From: Acidobacteriota bacterium
Lineage (GTDB): Bacteria > Acidobacteriota > Terriglobia > Acidiferrales > UBA7541
Length of the DNA: 5,230 nucleotides
Assembly: GCA_003224135.1 (NCBI GenBank)
Contig: QHYO01000162.1
Location: 1 to 5,230 of the forward strand
Direction: 5' to 3'
Made by a program: the position numbers and the translations under genes. Below are positions 1 through 4,789 of this stretch, one piece after another; position 1 is the first letter of the stretch, and each line of letters opens with the position of its first letter. The notes under the pieces were generated by a model. It made no database searches. It had not been told where the DNA came from and worked only from the letters and a program-made list of their open reading frames with translations.

Positions 1-818
1 GATCCCTTGTGTTGCAATTCGGCGGCGCTGCCGGAACGCTCGCTGCCCTCGGCGATCGCGGCCCTCAAGTTGCCAAATTCCTCGCGGAAGAACTCACCCT
101 GCCCCTTCCGCGCATTCCGTGGCACGCGCAACGCGAACGCATTTCCGAAACTGCCGCAACGTTGGGCCTGCTTTCCGGCACCATGGCGAAAATCGCGCGC
201 GACCTCTCCTTATACATGCAAACAGAAGTTGGCGAACTTTCTGAGCCACCCTCCGCTGGCCGCGGCGGTTCATCCACCATGCCTCACAAGCAAAACCCCG
301 TGGCTGCAGCGGCTATCCTTGCGTCCGCAATGCGTGTGCCCGCACTTCTCAGTACTGTATTCTCCGGACTCTCCGGAGAATACCAACGCAGCCTCGGCGC
401 TTGGCAGTCGGAATGGGAAGTTGTTCCTGAAATCGTGCGGCTCACGGCGGGCGCATCGCATCAACTCGCATGCTTGTTGCCGCGACTCACGATAAGTGCC
501 GAAAAAATGCGCGCAAACCTCGACCTCACGCACGGCCTGATTTACGCTGAAGCGATTTCGCTTGCTCTCAGTGAAAAACTCAATCGCGGTTCAGCTCACA
601 AGTTGGTGGAATCCGCCTGCCGCCGGGCGCAATCAGAGAAGCGTCATTTGCGCCTCATTCTTGCCGAAGATCCCGACGTAAGGAATATTCTGAACCCCGA
701 AAGTCTTACAAGCCTCTTCGAACCGGCCAATTATCTCGGCTCTGCCGATACATTCATTGAAACAGTACTCGCCGCGGCGCGCACCCAATCCACCCGAAAA
801 CACGCTGCTCAAGGATAA
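1..818 (+). CDS. pcaB: 3-carboxy-cis,cis-muconate cycloisomerase, 3' part (5' end outside window)
   Basis: This enzyme of the protocatechuate branch of the beta-ketoadipate pathway cyclises 3-carboxy-cis,cis-muconate to 4-carboxymuconolactone in the cytoplasm. The frame is open from the left edge (first full codon at 3) to TAA at 816-818, about 272 residues. It begins just before the conserved QFGGAAGTLAALG segment (about 15-53). The fumarase/aspartase superfamily signature GSSTMPHKQNP lies at 267-299; this mobile loop carries the catalytic serine region. It is followed by a helical stretch containing GAWQSEWEVVPEI, typical of PcaB. Characterised PcaB proteins are about 450 residues, so roughly 40% of the gene is missing to the left; the GTG at 9 is an internal valine, not a start. 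The usual family motif QEHERSLG reads GEYQRSLG here (375-398). The order pcaB-pcaD-pcaC supports the assignment over adenylosuccinate lyase, a related family. Confidence 0.95.
   Translation, partial: SLVLQFGGAAGTLAALGDRGPQVAKFLAEELTLPLPRIPWHAQRERISETAATLGLLSGTMAKIARDLSLYMQTEVGELSEPPSAGRGGSSTMPHKQNPVAAAAILASAMRVPALLSTVFSGLSGEYQRSLGAWQSEWEVVPEIVRLTAGASHQLACLLPRLTISAEKMRANLDLTHGLIYAEAISLALSEKLNRGSAHKLVESACRRAQSEKRHLRLILAEDPDVRNILNPESLTSLFEPANYLGSADTFIETVLAAARTQSTRKHAAQG
357..383. repeat. Perfect 12-bp inverted repeat with 3-nt spacer inside pcaB
   Basis: Arm GTATTCTCCGGA (357-368) and arm TCCGGAGAATAC (372-383) are exact reverse complements around CTC (369-371). The repeat occupies exactly nine in-frame pcaB codons, encoding VFSGLSGEY. 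No T-run follows, so it does not look like an intrinsic terminator. It could form a stable mRNA hairpin or a cruciform. The arms and spacer are read directly from the sequence; any function is unknown. Confidence 0.85.
811..815 (+). promoter_or_regulatory. Shine-Dalgarno site for pcaD
   Basis: AAGGA lies eight bases before the pcaD ATG at 824 and within the last codons of pcaB. It fixes the pcaD start and suggests translation is coupled to the upstream gene. Confidence 0.75.
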
Positions 819-823
819 ATCGC

Positions 824-1639
824 ATGCCTTTCGCCGATCTACCCAATATACGCATTCATTACGCGCTTTCCGGCGATCGCTCCCTGCCGGCGCTCGTGCT
901 TTCCAATTCGCTTGGCACAAATCTCTCCATGTGGGACTTGCAAGCGCCGCCATTCGAAAAAAGCTTTCGCCTCCTTCGTTATGACATGCGTGGTCACGGC
1001 CAGTCCTCCGTCCCGCCGCCCCCTTATTCCGTCCCGGAGCTGGCCGCCGACGTCTTATCTCTCGTGGACTCTCTCGGAATCGACCGGTTTCATTTCTGTG
1101 GGATTTCGGTTGGCGGGATGATTGGCATGTCTCTCGCCCGGAAGGCTCCGGAGCGTCTGGAAAAACTCGTTCTCTGCAGCACGGCCGCAAAAATCGGCAC
1201 GCTCGAATCTTGGAACACGCGCATCGAGACCGTTCGAACGCAGGGCATGAAAGAGATCGCACGGACGACGCCGGCGCGTTGGTTCACACCCTCTTTTCAG
1301 GCAAATTCCCGAGACCTCGTCTCCGCAATCCTCAAGGCGGTTGAGTCGATGAACCCGGAAGGTTACATCGGCGGATGCTGCGCTGTCAGGGACTTTGACG
1401 CGCGTGCCATCGTCTCCGACATTCGAATTCCGACGCTGGTGATTTCCGGAACTCACGACCCGGCCACGCCGGCTTCCGATGGCCATTTTCTCGCGGACCA
1501 TATTCCCGGCGCTCACTACGCCGAGTTGCATGCCGCACACATTTCGAATATCGAAGATTCCGCGCGCTTCACCAGCGAAGTTCTTTCGTTCCTTAGAAAT
1601 GGAAACGTCATCGCCGGAGGTTCACATGGACGAACGTAA
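824..1639 (+). CDS. pcaD: 3-oxoadipate enol-lactonase (alpha/beta hydrolase)
   Basis: It hydrolyses 3-oxoadipate enol-lactone to 3-oxoadipate, the step where the protocatechuate and catechol branches converge. The protein has 271 residues, close to the usual 260-270, and is a single alpha/beta-hydrolase domain without a signal peptide. Visible landmarks are the oxyanion region SNSLGTNLSMWD (27-38), the YDMRGHGQS turn (53-61) and the nucleophile elbow GISVGG with Ser95. The acid is probably Asp212 in SGTHDPATP and the catalytic histidine His239 in HAAHISNIE. The start is set by AAGGA eight bases upstream, and it begins 5 bp after the pcaB stop. Its last codons overlap pcaC by 14 bp, so the C-terminal tail (GGSHGRT) is encoded partly by the pcaC ribosome binding site. 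The fold alone would only say hydrolase; the pca neighbours make the specific name secure. Confidence 0.95.
   Translation: MPFADLPNIRIHYALSGDRSLPALVLSNSLGTNLSMWDLQAPPFEKSFRLLRYDMRGHGQSSVPPPPYSVPELAADVLSLVDSLGIDRFHFCGISVGGMIGMSLARKAPERLEKLVLCSTAAKIGTLESWNTRIETVRTQGMKEIARTTPARWFTPSFQANSRDLVSAILKAVESMNPEGYIGGCCAVRDFDARAIVSDIRIPTLVISGTHDPATPASDGHFLADHIPGAHYAELHAAHISNIEDSARFTSEVLSFLRNGNVIAGGSHGRT
1616..1620 (+). promoter_or_regulatory. Shine-Dalgarno site for pcaC, inside pcaD
   Basis: GGAGG lies five bases before the ATG at 1626 and within the pcaD coding sequence. It selects 1626 over the in-frame upstream ATG at 1479, and points to translational coupling of pcaD and pcaC. Confidence 0.85.
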
Positions 1640-2018
1640 ACGCTACGAAGAAGGAATGAAAGCCCGTCGCGCGGTTCTCGGTGACGCCCATGTCGATCGT
1701 GCCCAGAAAAATCGGACGGCGTTCAACGAGCCATTTCAGGATCTGATCACGCGATACGCTTGGGGAGAAATCTGGAGCCGTCCCGGATTGCCACGCAAAA
1801 CGCGCAGCCTTCTGACTCTCTCCATGCTGGTTGCCCTGAACCGCGACCAGGAACTCCGCATGCATTTGAAAGCAGCGCTCTCGATTGGCGTCACGCGCGA
1901 GGAGATTCAGGAAGTTTTTCTGCAGGCTGCAATTTACTGCGGTGTGCCGGCCGCAAACTCCGCATTCCACGCCGCCGAAGAAGTGTTCGAACGCCTCGAC
2001 TCAAAAAAGACCAAGTAG
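1626..2018 (+). CDS. pcaC: 4-carboxymuconolactone decarboxylase
   Basis: It decarboxylates 4-carboxymuconolactone to 3-oxoadipate enol-lactone, linking PcaB to PcaD. The product is 130 residues, the normal length of stand-alone PcaC, and belongs to the CMD/AhpD-like all-helical family. It opens with the family-typical MDERKRYEEGMKARRAVLGD and continues with YAWGEIWSRPGL (44-55), the helix containing LRMHLKAA with His80, and AAIYCGVPAANSAFH (101-115) carrying Cys105 and His115. The ATG at 1626 is preceded by GGAGG and gives the canonical N-terminus; the longer frame from 1479 would add 49 residues read out of frame through pcaD. It is not fused to PcaD, unlike the PcaL proteins of some actinobacteria. 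It overlaps pcaD by 14 bp and is the last pca gene here, followed by a 134-bp gap. Confidence 0.97.
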   Translation: MDERKRYEEGMKARRAVLGDAHVDRAQKNRTAFNEPFQDLITRYAWGEIWSRPGLPRKTRSLLTLSMLVALNRDQELRMHLKAALSIGVTREEIQEVFLQAAIYCGVPAANSAFHAAEEVFERLDSKKTK

Positions 2019-2040
2019 CACGCGGCGCGCCGGTTTCCCT

Positions 2041-2071
2041 TTTCCGAAGCCACTGCGTTAAGCTATATAGC
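2041..2071 (+). promoter_or_regulatory. Possible weak promoter with palindrome over the -10, upstream of the gntR-type gene
   Basis: A TATATA box (2064-2069) with TTTCCG 17 bp upstream (2041-2046) is a poor but possible sigma70-type promoter. The -10 sits inside a perfect 10-bp palindrome, GCTATATAGC (2062-2071). Its core CTATATAG resembles the GTMTAKAC core I recall for HutC-subfamily operators, differing at the outermost base of each half. That would suit autorepression by the downstream regulator. The palindrome is seen; the promoter and operator roles are inferred. Confidence 0.35.
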
Positions 2072-2089
2072 GCAAAAACGAACTCGCCC

Positions 2090-2117
2090 ACATGCTTAAT
2101 CGCATGCTCGAGCATGT
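2090..2117. promoter_or_regulatory. Candidate operator: 14-bp perfect palindrome plus a third CATGCT box
   Basis: CATGCTCGAGCATG (2103-2116) is a perfect palindrome. A further CATGCT lies 12 bp upstream (2091-2096). ACATGCT at 2090-2096 and AGCATGT at 2111-2117 also form a 7-bp inverted pair. Three copies of the same hexamer within 27 bp, in the only sizeable gap before a DNA-binding regulator, fit a cooperative operator. It does not match the TGGTCTAGACCA-type site known for DasR/NagR regulators, so binding by the adjacent protein is inference only. Confidence 0.45.
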
Positions 2118-2152
2118 TCCCATTGCCCTTAGGGGGAAGTCCTCGACGCCGC

Positions 2153-2872
2153 ATGTCCGCCAAAGCTCACTCCATTCCGGCCTACCAGCGTATCCAGTCT
2201 TCCATCCGGAAACGCATCGACGCTGGTCAACTTCGACCCGGCGACCCCGTAAGCTCTGAACGCGATCTTGCAAAGCTTCACGAAGTAAGCCTCATGACGG
2301 CGCGTCATGCCCTCGCGACATTAGAACGTGAAGGCATCGTTGAGCGCCGCCGCGGCGTCGGCACTTTTGTCGCCGCGCCCAAAATTCAGTTCAACAAGCT
2401 CATGAGCTACACGGAACAAATGGCTGCTCGCAGCCTTACAGCCGCGTCGAAAATTCTTTTTGCAAAAGTGGTTGACAATGAGCCGGACGCGGCAGCCCGT
2501 CTGTTGCTCTCTCCGTCCGAACAACTCATCAAGCTTGAACGACTGCGCCACGCGTCCGAAGAACCGTTCGCTCTCGAGACCTGCTATCTGTCGGCTGCCG
2601 GATTTCCGGGCCTTCTCTCTACCCCACTCCAAGGTGATTCGCTCTTTGCCATTCTTGAACGCGAGTACGACGTGAAATTAGGTTACGCCGACGAAGTAAT
2701 CGATGCGACCGCCGCTGACCCACGCACTGCGGAGCTGCTCAACGTGCCTCGCCGCGAACCGCTCCTGCGCATCCGCCAGCTGATTTACTCTGCCAATGAC
2801 AAGCCATTGATCTACGTCCTCGGAATCTATCGCTCCGATCGTCACAATCTTGTCATCCGGCGGTTCCGCTGA
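2153..2872 (+). CDS. GntR-family transcriptional regulator, HutC subfamily (UTRA domain), NagR/DasR-like
   Basis: A predicted sugar-phosphate-responsive DNA-binding regulator of 239 residues, the usual HutC-subfamily length. The N-terminal winged helix (about 9-75) shows GQLRPGDPVSSERDLAKLH, a recognition-helix region SLMTARHALATLEREGI (46-62) and the wing RRGVGTFVA. A UTRA effector domain follows (about 90-233), with LERLRHASEEPFALE, a DEVIDATAADPRTAELL stretch and YRSDRHNLVI near the end. UTRA regulators beside nagB commonly respond to glucosamine 6-phosphate or N-acetylglucosamine 6-phosphate; that ligand is inferred here from context. The start at 2153 gives a normal-length N-terminus. 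The only purine-rich site, AGGGGGAAG (2131-2139), is 13 bases away, which is long; an ATG at 2114 (13 extra residues) is the alternative. nagB starts 42 bp downstream, so these are probably one operon. Confidence 0.88.
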   Translation: MSAKAHSIPAYQRIQSSIRKRIDAGQLRPGDPVSSERDLAKLHEVSLMTARHALATLEREGIVERRRGVGTFVAAPKIQFNKLMSYTEQMAARSLTAASKILFAKVVDNEPDAAARLLLSPSEQLIKLERLRHASEEPFALETCYLSAAGFPGLLSTPLQGDSLFAILEREYDVKLGYADEVIDATAADPRTAELLNVPRREPLLRIRQLIYSANDKPLIYVLGIYRSDRHNLVIRRFR

Positions 2873-2900
2873 TTCTTTCAATACGCCATAATTCCTTCGC

Positions 2901-2907
2901 GGAAAGG
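2901..2907 (+). promoter_or_regulatory. Shine-Dalgarno site for nagB
   Basis: GGAAAGG lies seven bases before the ATG at 2915. This is the best ribosome binding site of the middle cluster and fixes the nagB start. The rest of the 42-bp gap holds no convincing promoter or terminator. Confidence 0.75.
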
Positions 2908-2914
2908 CATTGAG

Positions 2915-3709
2915 ATGCTCGTCGTCATAAAAAAAGACTACGAAGAAGTCAGTCGCGAAGCCGCTCACATCGTGGCCGGAGCCGTCCGCGCAAAGCCGAC
3001 AATTGTCCTCGGGCTCGCGACGGGCAGTACTCCGCTCGGCCTTTACCAGGAATTAATTGCCCTTCATCGCGCTGGCAGTCTCGATTTCTCCCTCGCCACC
3101 AGCTTCAATCTCGACGAATATCTCGGCCTGTCGCCTTCCCATCCTCAGAGTTTTCACTACTTTATGGACCAGCAATTTTTCTCGCAGGTAAATGTGCCTC
3201 GCGAGCGGATTCATATTCCCGACGGCACCCTTAGCGGCGACTACGACTCATATTGTGGCGGCTATGAGCAGTCCATCAAATCTGCCGGCGGGATCGACCT
3301 TCAAGTTCTCGGCATTGGTCGCAATGGTCACGTCGGCTTCAACGAGCCAACTTCAAGCCTCGCTTCGCGCACGCGTTTGAAAGCGCTCAGCCGCGAAACT
3401 ATCGAAGACAACCGCCACTTTTTCGCCAGCGAATCGGAAATGCCCAAATGCGCCATCACCATGGGTATCGGCACGATATTGGATTCACGGCGCGTCCTGC
3501 TTCTTGCTTCTGGCCGCTCCAAAGCCGCAGCCGTCGCCAAAGCCATCGAGGGTCCGATCACTTCCTCGGTCAGCGCTTCAGCTCTCCAGTTGCATGTCGA
3601 TGTAACATTTATCATCGACGAAGAAGCGGCATATTCCTTGACCCAGCGCGACTACTATCGACACGTGCTCGAAATGACGAAAATTTTTACGCCTGAACGT
3701 CTTACCTAG
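2915..3709 (+). CDS. nagB: Glucosamine-6-phosphate deaminase/isomerase
   Basis: It converts glucosamine 6-phosphate to fructose 6-phosphate plus ammonia, the last step of amino-sugar catabolism, in the cytosol. The 264-residue length matches E. coli NagB (266). Visible motifs are the phosphate-binding LATGSTPLGLY (34-44), FNLDEYLGL with Asp67 (equivalent of E. coli Asp72), and the active-site loop GIGRNGHVGFNEP (133-145) with His139 and Glu144. Asn137 replaces E. coli Asp141, as is normal in Bacillus-type enzymes. The following SSLASRTRLK (147-156) keeps the serine, arginine and lysine positions that bind the allosteric activator N-acetylglucosamine 6-phosphate in E. coli (Ser151, Arg158, Lys160). 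6-phosphogluconolactonase is the related alternative, but FNEP and NLDEY exclude it. It sits 42 bp after the regulator and 16 bp before glk. Confidence 0.96.
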   Translation: MLVVIKKDYEEVSREAAHIVAGAVRAKPTIVLGLATGSTPLGLYQELIALHRAGSLDFSLATSFNLDEYLGLSPSHPQSFHYFMDQQFFSQVNVPRERIHIPDGTLSGDYDSYCGGYEQSIKSAGGIDLQVLGIGRNGHVGFNEPTSSLASRTRLKALSRETIEDNRHFFASESEMPKCAITMGIGTILDSRRVLLLASGRSKAAAVAKAIEGPITSSVSASALQLHVDVTFIIDEEAAYSLTQRDYYRHVLEMTKIFTPERLT

Positions 3710-3725
3710 AAAAGTACCGCGAACT

Positions 3726-4727
3726 ATGCTCATCGCTGGAGACATCGGCGGAACCAAATCGCACCTCGTCGCCTACGACGAAAGCGGCGGCAAGCTCCAG
3801 GTCGTTGCCCGCAAGCGATACGCTACGCGCGATTTTTCCAGTTTCGAAAAGCTTGTAGAAGAGTTTGCACGCCACGCGGCCGGCTCATCCGCGCCGAATA
3901 GAATCACCGGCGCAGGGTTTGGCGTTCCCGGAACCGTAGTCGATGGCAGGCTCCACGCCGCTCACGTTCCCTGGGTGCTGGACTCCGCTTCGCTGGCCGC
4001 CAGTCTAGGCTTGCCGCGTAAACATATCGTCCTGATGAACGATCTGGTCGCCACCGCCCGCGGCTTGCAAAAACTGGAGCCAAAAGATCTCCTGTATCTC
4101 AATCGCGGCGTCGATCATCCCGAAGAAAATGTCGCAGTCATCGCGGCGGGAACCGGACTCGGCGAAGCGGTCCTCTATTGGGATGGTCACGGCCACCGCG
4201 CCGCGCCCTCCGAAGGTGGCTCCGCCGACTTCGCGCCGCGTAGCGACCGCGAAATTGCGTTCCTCACTTACCTCAAGAAGCGCTTAACGCGCGTTTCCTG
4301 TGAGGAACTTTTCTCCGGTCGCGGTTTTCGCCCTATTCACGAATTTCTCGCGCCCGATCTTCGCCACGATTCCTTCGGCAAACCCGCCGGCGAATCCGCG
4401 CAGGAAATCACTCAAAATGCACTGGCTGGTACTTGCCCCACGTGCATCGAGACTCTCGACTTCTGGACCGACGCCTTCGGCGCGGAGTCCGGCAATCTCG
4501 CGCTTCGCGTTCTCGCCTACGGCGGCGTCTATCTCGCTGGCGGCATCGCCGTAAAAATTCTTCCGCTACTAAAAAAGAGCACGTTCTGTCAGGCATTCGC
4601 GGACAAAGGTCCCCTTGCTCCACTTCTCGCAAATATTCCGATTGCCGTTGTTCTAAACGAAGACGCGCCATTGCTCGGCGCGGCGCATTCCGCACTCACG
4701 GTGCTAGGCGGGGGCAAACTCACCTAG
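3726..4727 (+). CDS. glk: Glucokinase-family hexokinase (Glk), possibly an amino-sugar kinase
   Basis: A predicted ATP-dependent hexose 6-kinase of the bacterial Glk family, 333 residues against 321 in E. coli. Motifs in order are the phosphate-binding AGDIGGTKSHL (4-14), GAGFGVPGTVVDG (62-74), NDL with Asn105 and catalytic Asp106 (E. coli Asn99/Asp100), AAGTGLGEA (140-148), SEGGSADFAP (162-171), SCEELFSGRG with Glu193 (E. coli Glu187) and LAGGIAVKILP (270-280). The E. coli sugar ligand His160, in EGGH, is replaced by Ser166 (codon 4221-4223); the other sugar-binding positions are kept. Glucose is the default substrate, but nagB next door makes glucosamine or N-acetylglucosamine plausible. 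The start at 3726 has no strong Shine-Dalgarno; GAAAAG at 3709-3714 is weak and distant, so expression may depend on coupling with nagB, whose stop lies 16 bp upstream. Confidence 0.9.
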   Translation: MLIAGDIGGTKSHLVAYDESGGKLQVVARKRYATRDFSSFEKLVEEFARHAAGSSAPNRITGAGFGVPGTVVDGRLHAAHVPWVLDSASLAASLGLPRKHIVLMNDLVATARGLQKLEPKDLLYLNRGVDHPEENVAVIAAGTGLGEAVLYWDGHGHRAAPSEGGSADFAPRSDREIAFLTYLKKRLTRVSCEELFSGRGFRPIHEFLAPDLRHDSFGKPAGESAQEITQNALAGTCPTCIETLDFWTDAFGAESGNLALRVLAYGGVYLAGGIAVKILPLLKKSTFCQAFADKGPLAPLLANIPIAVVLNEDAPLLGAAHSALTVLGGGKLT

Positions 4728-4744
4728 CCCTGAAATTAACCGTC

Positions 4745-4789
4745 GTTTGTCCAGGGGCGCGATATGTCGTGCCCTGCCCCTGGGCAGAT
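4745..4789. terminator. GC-rich hairpin between convergent glk and MFS genes, possible bidirectional terminator
   Basis: CCAGGGGC (4751-4758) pairs perfectly with GCCCCTGG (4776-4783). The stem can extend outward to 4745/4789, giving 14 pairs, three of them G-U. A competing inner hairpin, GGCGCGA-TATG-TCGTGCC (4756-4773), shares its left arm, so two folds are possible. The hairpin follows the glk stop by 17 bp and touches the stop codon of the minus-strand gene, the expected place for a shared terminator. Neither side has a clean T-run, so this is not a textbook intrinsic terminator and could instead be a dispersed palindromic repeat. Confidence 0.5.

Noticed and set aside
633..1262. Long open frame on the minus strand opposite pcaB/pcaD
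   Set aside because: It lies antisense to two well-supported enzymes, spans their junction, is rich in Arg and Cys and shows no recognisable domain; it looks like a GC-driven shadow.
1055..1540. Open frame on the minus strand inside pcaD
   Set aside because: Antisense to the catalytic core of PcaD, with no ribosome binding site or family motif.
1479..1625. Longer N-terminus for pcaC
   Set aside because: The extra 49 residues are pcaD read in another frame; the GGAGG site and the canonical MDERKRYEEG start at 1626 settle the start.
2019..2040. Intrinsic terminator after pcaC
   Set aside because: GGCGCGCC at 2024-2031 is a short palindrome without a loop, and the following TTTCCCTTTTCC is not a clean T-tract; too weak to call.
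1760..2152. Longer N-terminus for the GntR-type regulator
   Set aside because: It would overlap most of pcaC, and the residues look random; the wHTH domain begins just after 2153.
2873..2914. Promoter in the gap between the regulator and nagB
   Set aside because: CATAAT at 2887-2892 has no acceptable -35 at normal spacing, and the gap fits an operon.
3323..3325. Asn137 in NagB as a lost catalytic residue
   Set aside because: E. coli has Asp here, but Bacillus and streptococcal NagB enzymes naturally have Asn, so this is not an inactivating change.
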